From: Clostridia bacterium
GTDB taxonomy: Bacteria > Bacillota > Peptococcia > DRI-13 > UBA5745
Reading direction: 5' to 3'
NCBI GenBank assembly: GCA_018434325.1
Contig: JAHDPO010000030.1
Span: 1-47,703, forward strand
Length of the DNA: 47,703 nucleotides
The notes under the pieces: generated by a model
Database searches by the model: none
What the model was told of the DNA's origin: nothing
Seen by the model: the letters and a program-made list of their open reading frames with translations, nothing else
Made by a program: the position numbers and the translations under genes
Shown here: piece by piece, positions 1-8,460 of the stretch
Layout: every line of letters starts with the position of its first letter
Position numbering within the stretch: position 1 is the stretch's first letter

Positions 1-3
1 CAG

Positions 4-32
4 TTGATATACATTCCCGGTTATTGTATAAT
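4..32 (+). promoter_or_regulatory. possible rightward promoter at the window edge
   Basis: TTGATA (4-9) and TATAAT (27-32) are 17 bases apart, a good sigma-A spacing. No gene follows in this direction; transcription would meet the hairpin at 74-111 within about 70 bases. It may belong to a gene cut by the window edge, be a short antisense or small RNA promoter, or be chance in AT-rich DNA. Confidence 0.3.
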
Positions 33-59
33 CTGGCTGTAAGATTATTGGTTTCACAA

Positions 60-326
60 CTATATTTTACAACAAAAAACGGCTTCTGGCTTACGCCAGT
101 TGCCGTTTTTTGTTCCTTTTTTAGGTGCTGTTACTGCGACACGCCCTTGCTTTGCCACCGCTTCAGTCAGCGGCTCAAAGGCGATGATTTCGCCGCTCAT
201 ACCGATAGCGGATGCGCCGCTTTCCGCAAAAGCGGTCATCGGCAAAATGCTCAGCAGCATGGCAAAGGATAACGCCATTGCCAAAAGCCGCTTGAGCGGT
301 TTGTGCGTATTTGTGTTCATGATCAT
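60..326 (-). CDS. truncated secreted surface-protein fragment (88 aa)
   Basis: An N-terminal Sec signal peptide is clear: a basic start, a hydrophobic core around residues 13-27 and an AFA cleavage site near residue 33. The next 30 residues, with the EIIAFEPLTEAVA stretch, resemble the beginning of large clostridial surface proteins. The frame then runs into a transcription terminator (74-111) and stops, so the last 20 or so residues are encoded by terminator DNA. The ATG at 326 was chosen because AGGAGG lies just upstream; a longer frame opening at 473 has no such site. I infer the remnant of a larger surface protein whose body was deleted, perhaps a relative of the giant protein further right. 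A genuine short exported peptide cannot be excluded. Confidence 0.6.
   Translation of the reverse strand: MIMNTNTHKPLKRLLAMALSFAMLLSILPMTAFAESGASAIGMSGEIIAFEPLTEAVAKQGRVAVTAPKKGTKNGNWRKPEAVFCCKI
74..111. terminator. bidirectional rho-independent terminator
   Basis: The hairpin CGGC-tt-CTGGC/GCCAG-tt-GCCG is flanked by A6 on the left and T6 on the right, so it could end transcripts from either side. It overlaps the 3' end of the truncated secreted-protein frame. Confidence 0.75.
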
Positions 327-473
327 ATAATCGTCCTCCTCAGTTCGTCCCGTTTGGGATGGCTGTACTATGTAAATGAGCCTATAAATCTGCTGATACA
401 ATTTTACTGTTTTTGAGGAGAATGGGTTAGGGCGTTCATGATCGTATCTACTGACTTTTTTGCTATCCTGCAA

Positions 474-515
474 ACAAAAAAATCCCTCCGAAGCACTTTG
501 CTCGAAGGGATTTTC
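474..515 (-). terminator. terminator after the HTH-PAS-AraC gene
   Basis: An imperfect hairpin (AATCCCTcCGA / TCGAAGGGATT) is followed on the minus strand by a run of seven or more T. It lies 14 bases past the stop codon of the 529-1458 gene. Confidence 0.75.
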
Positions 516-528
516 CTTGTATTTACCA

Positions 529-1458
529 TTACGGTGTCATTGCCGCCCGATAATCGGAAGGAGTCATTCCCAACTCCTTTTTGAGCTTTTTCGCCAGCTT
601 ACCATTGTAATCCACGCCGCATTCATCAAAAACTTGAAGGATGGATAGATTGCTGTCAGACAATAGTTCCTTGAGTTTTTGGAGCTTAACAGTCTGATAA
701 TACTGATGGGGGGTCATGCCGATGTGCTGTTTGAACAGACGGGTATAATGCGGCTTGCTCATATAGACAATGCTTGAAAGCGCATCCGCGTCAAACTCAT
801 CCTTCCAATGGTCATCTAAATATTCCTTGCCTTTTATCACTTCTTCTCTGCCCTGATAGTATCGGGAGGGGATGAAAATGCCCACGACATAGGCGATTTG
901 ATGATTTTCATCATAGATGGGAAAGGAGGCCATATCAACAAATAAGCTCTCTGGAGGGAATTCTGTATTGCCGCCATACTTTGAGACGGCCTCTCGAATC
1001 GGCATCTTGACATCGTAGATATAAGCGACCTCTCCCTGATAAGCCCGTTCGACAAAATCCTTGATACCCCATTTTTCGAGATTTGGCTCGTAGCGCGTAT
1101 TAAATATTCTCAAATCTTCCGGCGGATTAGATAATTTTATATGACTAAAAAAAGCGTCGTTCGCAAATAACATCGCGCCCTCCGGGTCGCATATCTGCAC
1201 TGGGTAAGGAAAATGCTTGAACATCTCCACAAACAGATCTTTGTTTTCAGTCAGCAGCTGAAAGGGCGCTTCTTTTTCCTTTGGTATGGAAGATTTTTTT
1301 CTTCTTTTATCCTCGGGCTTGGCGGTATCTTTAGGGATGAGCCAAGTGTTTCCCTTTTTCACCGCTCCGGAGATACGCCCGTCCATCAAATGAAAGGTAA
1401 TGGCCCTCCGGGAAACACCCCATTTCTCTACAGCTTCACTGACCGTCATATATTCCAT
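529..1458 (-). CDS. fused HTH-PAS-AraC transcription regulator
   Basis: This 309-residue regulator has three visible parts. Residues 1-50 form an excisionase/MerR-like winged HTH (VSEAVEKWGVSRRAITFHL, then GNTWLIPKDTAKP). Residues about 70-200 form a PAS-like sensor (HFPYPVQICDPEGAMLFAN ... FPIYDENHQIAYVVGIF). Residues about 208-306 form a two-HTH AraC domain (MSKPHYTRLFKQHIGMTPH ... ELGMTPSDYR). PAS domains usually bind a small ligand or cofactor; none can be named here. The same architecture occurs at 8461-9439, but there it is split into two genes. The gene sits downstream of the giant surface protein and may control it (inference). Its own promoter is at 1498-1526. The start is set by the conserved N-terminal HTH; the Shine-Dalgarno sequence is weak. 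Confidence 0.85.
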   Translation of the reverse strand: MEYMTVSEAVEKWGVSRRAITFHLMDGRISGAVKKGNTWLIPKDTAKPEDKRRKKSSIPKEKEAPFQLLTENKDLFVEMFKHFPYPVQICDPEGAMLFANDAFFSHIKLSNPPEDLRIFNTRYEPNLEKWGIKDFVERAYQGEVAYIYDVKMPIREAVSKYGGNTEFPPESLFVDMASFPIYDENHQIAYVVGIFIPSRYYQGREEVIKGKEYLDDHWKDEFDADALSSIVYMSKPHYTRLFKQHIGMTPHQYYQTVKLQKLKELLSDSNLSILQVFDECGVDYNGKLAKKLKKELGMTPSDYRAAMTP

Positions 1459-1497
1459 AACACCAAACCACTCGCCTCGACATGAATTTCTACATTT

Positions 1498-1526
1498 ATT
1501 ATATTACCGATAGTGGAAGAATACAA
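1498..1526 (-). promoter_or_regulatory. promoter of the HTH-PAS-AraC gene
   Basis: On the minus strand TTGTAT (1521-1526) and TATAAT (1498-1503) are 17 bases apart and about 40 bases before the start codon. The gene-free stretch 1459-1866 otherwise holds the terminator of the giant gene and no recognised signal. Confidence 0.6.
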
Positions 1527-1805
1527 GAACTTGTGCAAATGAATACAATGTAAAAACCCCAAAATAAAAATGAAGCGACCACTTAAGTGTGCAGAGGTGA
1601 ACATGCATAATGGACTCATGTAGCGTTGTAAGGGATGAAAAGGTAACTTCGTAACCAAAGAATGAGATGAAACAGATGAAGCATAGATTCGGGAATAAGC
1701 GATTGGAATGGTCGGTATAGCAACAATTTTTTGCTGGCATGTGCCATTTCGTAACACTGGTTAGCAGCGGTGTATGTTGCGCCCTTCCTAAATTTTTACG
1801 GACAG

Positions 1806-1853
1806 AAAAAGCAAGAGTAGAAGCCGACCAACGTCGGCCTCCACCCTTGCTTT
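1806..1853 (-). terminator. terminator of the giant surface-protein gene
   Basis: Two 21-base arms (1808-1828 and 1833-1853) pair with only G-T wobbles around a short loop and are followed on the minus strand by T5. The stop codon lies at 1867. Confidence 0.8.
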
Positions 1854-1866
1854 GTATATGTGTGCG

Positions 1867-4800
1867 TTATTTACTTTTTCTCACGCCGTTTTCATTTACC
1901 TCATAGCCGTCAATTTTGGTGTTGACTGCAAGAGAACCGTCGGCCTGAAAATAATACCACTTGCCCTCAATCTGGAGCCACTTGGCGGATATCATCACGC
2001 CATCGGTGGTGAAGTAATACTTGGCGCTTTCGACAGTGAGCCAGCCTGTAGCAGCTTTGCCGTCTACGCTTATATACTGCCATTGGCCGCCGTCGTTCTG
2101 GTTCCAGCCGCGTGCCGTACCCTCGTCGATGACAAGCTCCACGAACCGACGTAGGATGGTTGATGCCTCGGCGCGGGTAGCGTTGCCCTGCGGATCAAAG
2201 GTGTTGCTGCCCTTGCCCTGCATGATGCCAGCCTGCTGGATCGCTTTCACAGCATCCTTGGCGTAAGCGGAGATCTTCGCACCATCGGAGAAGGTGACCG
2301 CTGCTATAGCTGTCGGCAGCTTGTAGCCGGTGGCCTTGGCGTAGTTCTGCATCATCACCGCCATCTGCTCGCGTGTAATCAGATCGCTCGGCCTGAATTT
2401 ACCGTTGCCGTAGCCGGATACAATCTTGTTTTTAACCGTCCACTCAATATAAGGCATGGTGGAGTCACTGCTTCTGACATCAGTGAAGCCACTGGTCTTA
2501 TAGATACTCACATCTGCACCGGAGAGCCTGCCCAATGCCGTGAGGAAATCGGCGCGGGTGATGGAGGTGTTGGGTGCAAAGGTGGTTGCGGTCGTGCCGC
2601 TGATCAGGTCACGGCTGACAACAAAATCAATGTTGTCCTTTGCCCAATGCTTCGCCGTGTCGGTAAAGGCCGGGGCAGAAGCTTTGTAACCTACGCCGTA
2701 GGTGGACAGGCTGTTCCTGCTGAAAATCAGTCTGCCGTTGTCGTAGCTGGAATTTGTAAGTAACTGCGGCTTTCCGCTCTTATCGACATACACACCAAAC
2801 AGGCTACCGGTTCTTTCCTTGTCGGTGCCTTTGTAGGCAAGGCCCAGCGTGACCGCACCCTTTCCAAAATTGCTGATCGTCTCGGTCTTGCCGTTCTTCT
2901 GATAGCTCACGGTAATGTCGAACACCGGGCGGTTGCCGATGAGCCTCTTTGCCGCAGCAGACAGCTTCGTCAGCTTCTTGGCAGAAACAGTGACTGTGCC
3001 GCTGGATTGCCCGTCAATCTCAGCAATTGCTCCTGCATCGATTGTGATGTCCAGCACCGCCGAGCCGATCTTAACAAACTTTATGCCCGCTTCTTTCAAA
3101 CATGCAATCGCTCCTGCGTCGATGGTAGCGCTCAGGCCGGTGTAGCTGCCACTGCCTGTGATGTTGAAGTCCAAAGCGATACCGTCAACCTCTTTGCCAG
3201 ATTTCTTTGCTGCATCCTGTGCTGCCTTGATGGCGTCCTTTACCATCTGCTCGGTGATCGTTGCAGAGAGAACGCCGTCCTTCACTGTGCCGGCAGCACT
3301 CATTTTCGCCGTGGTCGGCATGCCGGGCTGCTTATCGGTGACAACAGTGGATGTTGGAGGTGTAGACGTATTGCCGCCGCCATCGCCACCGCCGCTGCTA
3401 CCGCTTCCGTTGTCGGTCCAGTTGGCGGTCACAGTGACAGCCTTGCCAGGCATAGTAAAGCTGGCATTTTTGCTTCCGGCATTGGTGATTGCCACATCGG
3501 AGGAAGTCCAGCCTGCAAAGCTGTAATTGCTTCGGCTGCCCGCCTGTATGGTGACAACCTTATTTGCAGGATAGCTGCCTGCACCGGTAGGTGAAGCGTA
3601 GCTGCCGTTAACGGTTACAAGGTAGGTTGCAGCAACTGGTTCAAATATCGCCTTAACGGTGACATTTCCGGAGGGCATGGTAAACTTGTTGGCCGTGATG
3701 GTCACACCGCCGCTGACAACCTGCCATTCCTTGAAGCGGTAGTTACTGTTCGGCGTAGCAGTCAGGGTGATTTCCGTATTCTGTGCCGCAGAATTTATAT
3801 TGGCAGAAGCCGCTCCGTTGCCATCGCTTTGGACGGTGATGGCATAGTGAAAGGCTGGCAGAGCTTCATAGGTTGCTGTCGCCGTCACTGCCTGTGCGGG
3901 CATGCTGATCGATGCTGTGGCATCAGTTTTCTTTGTGTCACCTTCGAAGGATACAGCAGGGGAAACCACCCACTCCTTAAAACGCTGTCCGCCAGGTGCG
4001 GCGTTGGCGATAATGGTAACTATCGAACCCTCTGTATAGCTGCCACCGCCTGTGCCGCCTTGCACGGTCAGGGGATAGGTGGCCTGCGGAGCTTTTTGCG
4101 GAGAGAATCTAAACCTATAATTATCCCAGGTGATGTTCTTGCCTGTGACAGCACTCTCATTCACCATATAGTTGTTTCTGGCATCAATATGAGAATAATC
4201 CGCACTGCCATTCAGCACAAGCCCGGTGAGCAGGTTATCGGAGCAGTATAACTCATCCAGTTTCGGCAGGCGGCTCACATCCAGCGCCGTTAGCCGATTC
4301 TCGGAGCAGATCAATTCAGTCAGTTTCGTCGAACCGCTCACATCCAGCGCTGTGATCTGGTTAGCACGGCAGTACAACTTAGTCAGATTTGTCAAGCCGC
4401 TCACATTCAGTGCCGTTAGCTTATTCTCATAGCAGCTCAGGACAACCATCTCCGTCGAACTGCTTACATCTAACACCGTGAGATAATTCTCATTGCAGGA
4501 TAACTCAGTCAGTTTGGTCAGGCCGCTCACATTCAGTGTGGTGAGCTTATTCTTGGAACATTTTACAACGTCCAACTCCGTCAAACCGCTTACATCCAGT
4601 GCAGTAAGCTGGTTATTGGAGCAGTCCAAAGTAATCAGCGCGGTAAAATGTTCGATACCCGCAAGGCTGGTAATGCCTTTACCTACTATCCCTAAATCTG
4701 TAATTCCGGCTACATCGGCAGTATAAATGGGGTCACTGCTGTATTTGCCCAGCTTTGATCGCACCGCAGCGAGAAACTTGGAATCGGTGAAACTGCTGGT

Positions 4801-7470
4801 GATGTCAGCAGATGGAGCAGCCTTAACCCATACCACACGGTCATCGCCATCGGTATACTTGGTGTATCCGGGCTTGCTGGAATCCGCCGCACCATCGCTT
4901 TTGAGCTTTATCGTACCACTGAGGTTGATATAATTCGCTGCCGTTATAGCGCCGTCAATCGTCATGCGCCCGCCACCGCTTCCGCCACCGGTCAGCCATG
5001 CGCCAACACCATCGGCTCCGGTTGCAGTAATCGTTTTTTGGGCGGTTATGGTGCCGCCGTTTGAAATGCGCGCACCGCATGTTACCGCTTCAATAACGCC
5101 ATGCGCCAAAATGGTTCCGCCCCCTTCGGCAAACACTCCAACGCCTGTAGTCGCCACAGTCTTGCCGCGAATAGTCACTACACTCCCGCTTCCGGAAGCA
5201 TAAGCCCCTCCGGAATTCCCGATGACATCCCCTTTCACAAGAACATTCGCCTTATCCATAATGTATATACCGCTATTTATGCCATTCACATTGCCGTTCA
5301 CAATAACGTCAGTTCCCGTACCGGAGGCATAGATCCCGTTACCTCCAGCTGCTGTTGCCGTGGCATTGGTTACGGTAACTGCACCACCGCTCCACGCTCT
5401 TATGCCATAATCGGTACCGGTGACATTGAGTTCACCTGTGGTAGCAGAGAGACTGACCCTTCCAGCCGTTCCGGATACATCCAGCCCGGAACCGCCAGAG
5501 TCTGTTATATTCAGTTTATATGGTCCCACATCGAATATGATATGCTTTCCCGTGACGGCAATGCCTTTCGGATAATTAATATCTTTAAGCAGTTTGATTC
5601 TATCTCCGGATTGTACCGCGGCAAGTGCCTCATCCAATGTGGCATATTGTGTACCGCTGATTTCGCAGACCTTGTCGGACGGTACGGCCACGCCCTTGAT
5701 CCGGACTACACAGTCGTTACCGTTGGAATATTTGGTAAAGCCGGAAAGGTCGGGATCTGCCACACCATCACCCTTGAGCTTAATCGTACTGCCTAACTTG
5801 ATATAATTTACTGCTGTTATATCGCCATCTATTCTCACAGTTCCGTCATTTGTGATCCATGCGCCAATACTGTCTGCTCCGGTTGTGGTGATGTCTTTTC
5901 CTGCGATAATCCTGCCGGTGCTTACAATTTTCACGCCGCACGATTCAGCTTCAATATCTCCATGCACCGCAATATTTGCATCACTTTCGGCTTCCGCCCC
6001 AACGCCTGCCGCATTAACATTGCCGTGAACCGTAACGGAGCTTCCGCTGCCAAACGCATAAACACCTGTATGTGGTGCGTTTACATTCCCTTGCACAATA
6101 ACGCTCGATGTTTTGGGCTGGACACTGGTGGCATGAATTCCGATGCCATCCGGCCGGGTTGCTGTGGCATTGGTCACGGTGGCAGAAGCAGTTTCGCCAT
6201 TCCTCACCATCACTCCAATACGACTACCGGTGATATTAAGCTCACCCGTGGTAGAAATTAAACTGACGCTTCCGGTTACTTCAAGCCCGGTCAGATAGTC
6301 ATATTCTGTTGCTGTTATGTTCAGTATATATTGCCCCACATCAAAGATGACTGCTTTGGAAATGGTAATACTGTCGCTATAGTTGATATTTGCCGTCAGC
6401 TTGATGGTGTCACCGTCTGATAAGGCATCCAACGCATCCTTTAGCTCCTCAGGCGTACCGACCGCAATGACGGTAGCCGGTGTGTCTGTACCCTTTACCC
6501 AAACAACGCTGTCTTCGGGGCCGGTGTGAGACGGGTGCATGTATGTGCGATAACCCGCTTTCGTGGTAGATAGCATTTTGGCATCAATGGTAAAATTAGC
6601 ACCATTCACCCTGACGTAGTTTTCCGCTTTTTTTACATTGATTACACCATCGACGGTAATTTTGCCATTGCCGCTCGAAAAGACGCCGACGTCACCGATT
6701 TCGGTGCCGGTTGCAGTGGCATCCCCCTCAATATGAATGGTACTGTAAGACTCGGTTTTAGCCGCAAGCGAGCTGCCTGTGACATTTCCTATTACCGTTA
6801 TATTGCTGCTCTGCCATGCCACAACGCCATCGCTGCCATTTTCAGCAGCCTCGGCATCACCTAAAACAGTGATCTCAGAGCTGTCTACAGCAAATGCACC
6901 GTATCCGTTTGCCCCGGTGGCGGTTGCATTGGTAAGCGTAGCTGTAGACGAGCCGTTTGCTTTCACCCCATAATAATGCCCGGAGGCATTGAGTTCACCC
7001 GTGGTGAAAGCCAGCGTAACCGTACCGCCGTTTTTCACCTCAAGTCCACATCCAGTACCCGAAGAGTCTGGGTTTGTTATATTCAATTTGTATTGCCCAA
7101 CATCGAAGGCCATGGTGATACCATCAATGACAATCCCCTTATTATAATTGATATCTGCCGCCAGCTTGATGGTATTGCCGTCTGCCAGGTTATTTAACGC
7201 ATCCTCCAACTCTGCCACTGTCCCGACTTCGATTTCTGCAGGCAAGCCATATGGCACACCTCTGCTATGGATCTCATTTGCGTCGGGCGAGGGAGCAGGA
7301 CTTCGCTCCAGCCCGGTTTCCTCTGCATCTGAGGGTGTAGCTTCCGGCGCACCGCTGTCCAACACCTCCGCATAAGCCTGCGTAGTACCTATTGGCACCG
7401 TCATAAGCATGACTACTGCCAATAGCATGGAAAGAGCTTTGCAAAGCCCTTTTTTCTGATATTTCAGCAT
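1867..7470 (-). CDS. giant mosaic SLH-anchored surface protein (1867 aa)
   Basis: This is an exported cell-surface protein. In order: a signal peptide (residues 1-34, ending AYA); three homologous right-handed beta-helix modules (about 75-890), each opening with ELEDAL..L.DG..IKL..DINY and rich in short V.GNV-type turns; leucine-rich repeats of the LTALDVSGLT type (about 910-1093); three InlB-type B repeats (about 1120-1357); a GGGDGGG/STPP linker; a poorly recognised domain (about 1375-1590); three SLH domains (about 1595-1780); and aromatic cell-wall-binding repeats (GWLTVESAKYYFTTDG, WYYFQADGSL) to the end. SLH domains normally bind pyruvylated secondary wall polymers; the terminal repeats resemble choline-binding-type modules. 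ATG at 7470 is preceded by GGGAGG. An adhesin or glycan-binding role is likely but unproven. Neighbouring PAS-AraC genes may control it. Confidence 0.9.
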   Translation of the reverse strand: MLKYQKKGLCKALSMLLAVVMLMTVPIGTTQAYAEVLDSGAPEATPSDAEETGLERSPAPSPDANEIHSRGVPYGLPAEIEVGTVAELEDALNNLADGNTIKLAADINYNKGIVIDGITMAFDVGQYKLNITNPDSSGTGCGLEVKNGGTVTLAFTTGELNASGHYYGVKANGSSTATLTNATATGANGYGAFAVDSSEITVLGDAEAAENGSDGVVAWQSSNITVIGNVTGSSLAAKTESYSTIHIEGDATATGTEIGDVGVFSSGNGKITVDGVINVKKAENYVRVNGANFTIDAKMLSTTKAGYRTYMHPSHTGPEDSVVWVKGTDTPATVIAVGTPEELKDALDALSDGDTIKLTANINYSDSITISKAVIFDVGQYILNITATEYDYLTGLEVTGSVSLISTTGELNITGSRIGVMVRNGETASATVTNATATRPDGIGIHATSVQPKTSSVIVQGNVNAPHTGVYAFGSGSSVTVHGNVNAAGVGAEAESDANIAVHGDIEAESCGVKIVSTGRIIAGKDITTTGADSIGAWITNDGTVRIDGDITAVNYIKLGSTIKLKGDGVADPDLSGFTKYSNGNDCVVRIKGVAVPSDKVCEISGTQYATLDEALAAVQSGDRIKLLKDINYPKGIAVTGKHIIFDVGPYKLNITDSGGSGLDVSGTAGRVSLSATTGELNVTGTDYGIRAWSGGAVTVTNATATAAGGNGIYASGTGTDVIVNGNVNGINSGIYIMDKANVLVKGDVIGNSGGAYASGSGSVVTIRGKTVATTGVGVFAEGGGTILAHGVIEAVTCGARISNGGTITAQKTITATGADGVGAWLTGGGSGGGRMTIDGAITAANYINLSGTIKLKSDGAADSSKPGYTKYTDGDDRVVWVKAAPSADITSSFTDSKFLAAVRSKLGKYSSDPIYTADVAGITDLGIVGKGITSLAGIEHFTALITLDCSNNQLTALDVSGLTELDVVKCSKNKLTTLNVSGLTKLTELSCNENYLTVLDVSSSTEMVVLSCYENKLTALNVSGLTNLTKLYCRANQITALDVSGSTKLTELICSENRLTALDVSRLPKLDELYCSDNLLTGLVLNGSADYSHIDARNNYMVNESAVTGKNITWDNYRFRFSPQKAPQATYPLTVQGGTGGGSYTEGSIVTIIANAAPGGQRFKEWVVSPAVSFEGDTKKTDATASISMPAQAVTATATYEALPAFHYAITVQSDGNGAASANINSAAQNTEITLTATPNSNYRFKEWQVVSGGVTITANKFTMPSGNVTVKAIFEPVAATYLVTVNGSYASPTGAGSYPANKVVTIQAGSRSNYSFAGWTSSDVAITNAGSKNASFTMPGKAVTVTANWTDNGSGSSGGGDGGGNTSTPPTSTVVTDKQPGMPTTAKMSAAGTVKDGVLSATITEQMVKDAIKAAQDAAKKSGKEVDGIALDFNITGSGSYTGLSATIDAGAIACLKEAGIKFVKIGSAVLDITIDAGAIAEIDGQSSGTVTVSAKKLTKLSAAAKRLIGNRPVFDITVSYQKNGKTETISNFGKGAVTLGLAYKGTDKERTGSLFGVYVDKSGKPQLLTNSSYDNGRLIFSRNSLSTYGVGYKASAPAFTDTAKHWAKDNIDFVVSRDLISGTTATTFAPNTSITRADFLTALGRLSGADVSIYKTSGFTDVRSSDSTMPYIEWTVKNKIVSGYGNGKFRPSDLITREQMAVMMQNYAKATGYKLPTAIAAVTFSDGAKISAYAKDAVKAIQQAGIMQGKGSNTFDPQGNATRAEASTILRRFVELVIDEGTARGWNQNDGGQWQYISVDGKAATGWLTVESAKYYFTTDGVMISAKWLQIEGKWYYFQADGSLAVNTKIDGYEVNENGVRKSK

Positions 7471-7493
7471 GATAATCCCTCCCATATTTGATT

Positions 7494-7682
7494 TTAATCT
7501 TCTTCCGGCTCTGCCTGTGCGACTGCGATGCTGAACCCTGCGTCTTTCTCGATGTCTGCCTCCACTCCGGCATCCTTAAGAATTTTTTCAGCAGTCTTTT
7601 TCGCCGCCTTTTCCTTTGCGCCGCAGCCGGCAATCGAAAGAGCCATTAAAAGAATCAACAGCCCGATTAAAAATTTCTTCAT
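7494..7682 (-). CDS. small lipoprotein (62 aa)
   Basis: The N-terminus MKKFLIGLLILLMALSIAGC carries a lipobox (SIAGC, lipidated Cys at residue 20). The mature part is only about 43 residues, begins with Lys/Ala-rich helix and ends acidic. It lies 23 bases before the giant surface-protein gene, on the same strand, so co-transcription is likely. A GAGAGGAAG ribosome site precedes the ATG. It could be a small membrane-anchored partner of the surface protein; no known family was recognised. Confidence 0.75.
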   Translation of the reverse strand: MKKFLIGLLILLMALSIAGCGAKEKAAKKTAEKILKDAGVEADIEKDAGFSIAVAQAEPEED

Positions 7683-7694
7683 CTTCCTCTCTTT

Positions 7695-7793
7695 TCAATG
7701 TCTTGTGGCATAATAGCTATTGTTCTTTTCTTGAGGAGTTTCCTTGGCTGCCTCCTTATTTTCATGTTCTAATTTGTTGCTTTGCTCTGTCAT
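7695..7793 (-). CDS. possible 32-residue small protein
   Basis: This short frame starts MTEQSNKLEHENKEAAKE and ends YYATRH. A GAGGGAATTAAG ribosome site stands before the ATG, and its stop codon lies 12 bases before the lipoprotein start. It is highly charged, with no signal peptide or membrane segment. Position, spacing and ribosome site support translation; there is no family evidence. It may simply be a leader ORF for the lipoprotein/surface-protein operon. Confidence 0.45.
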   Translation of the reverse strand: MTEQSNKLEHENKEAAKETPQEKNNSYYATRH

Positions 7794-7810
7794 CTTAATT
7801 CCCTCTCTAT

Positions 7811-8296
7811 TCAAATTGTAAAAACCGCGACGCTGTGCATCACCAAGCCGTCCTCGGCTGAAATCGGAAATACAATTGCTTTACGATAGTTTTTTGGTTT
7901 TGAATCATTTTTTCTTTTTTCTGGAAATCTGAAAAGCGGATACTTCAGATCATCCAGAAAACAGGTTTCCCCGGCGAAGGCTTGCCGGACGGCACTCGCC
8001 AGCGCAATATTATCGAAGATGCAGTGATAAATGTTGAGCCTGCCAGCCCCAAGGTCTTCCGGGGTTGCCCCGGTTTCTGCGGCAAAGGCATTGTTGACCG
8101 TTTCCAGAATCCCCTGCAGCGTAAATACTGCTATGGGGTACGGACAGAAATCAATGATTTGTGAAAACAGACCTTCGTTTGCAGTAAGCATCTGGAACCG
8201 CCGGATCATCTGATCGTGATACTGTACTTTTTCCTCCAGCTCCTTTTGCAGCTCTAGCAGTTCCAACAACAGTTGTTCTTTCGTCTTCTCACCCAT
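7811..8296 (-). CDS. stand-alone PAS-domain protein without DNA-binding domain
   Basis: This 161-residue protein has an N-terminal coiled coil (residues about 1-35, LLLELLELQKELEEKVQ) and a PAS-like domain (about 40-155: FCPYPIAVFTLQGILETVN, then AFAGETCFLDDLKYPL). The domain is related to the sensor part of the two PAS-AraC regulators nearby: same PYPI/V motif, same F-GET(C/I) strand. No HTH or output domain is present. ATG at 8296 follows GGGAGG at a 9-base spacing; an upstream in-frame GTG is less likely because it overlaps that site. I infer it modulates the AraC-type paralogues by sharing a ligand or forming mixed dimers; this is unproven. Confidence 0.7.
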   Translation of the reverse strand: MGEKTKEQLLLELLELQKELEEKVQYHDQMIRRFQMLTANEGLFSQIIDFCPYPIAVFTLQGILETVNNAFAAETGATPEDLGAGRLNIYHCIFDNIALASAVRQAFAGETCFLDDLKYPLFRFPEKRKNDSKPKNYRKAIVFPISAEDGLVMHSVAVFTI

Positions 8297-8406
8297 GGAG
8301 CATATCCTCCCTTCCACCTATTTGCCTTTACTTTAATGAAAAACACCTCAATAAGATAGGCGCCACCCGACCCAATTTAGTAAGAAAAAGACCATTCGGC
8401 GCAAAT

Positions 8407-8443
8407 GAAAACAGGTCTTCGGAAAATCCGAAGACCTGTTTTC
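8407..8443. terminator. perfect 17-base hairpin terminator
   Basis: GAAAACAGGTCTTCGGA (8407-8423) is exactly complementary to TCCGAAGACCTGTTTTC (8427-8443) around AAA. T runs at both outer ends allow use on either strand. It follows the stop codon of the PAS-AraC gene at 8461 on the minus strand. Confidence 0.75.
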
Positions 8444-8460
8444 TATCACTGCCATAACAT

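Noticed and set aside
60-473. 137-residue version of the truncated secreted protein starting at 473
   Set aside because: The extra N-terminal residues hide the signal peptide inside the protein, and the ATG at 326 has its own AGGAGG site.
3007-3594. Plus-strand frames opposite the giant surface protein
   Set aside because: They follow from the biased codon use of the repetitive minus-strand gene; they have no ribosome sites and no recognisable domains.
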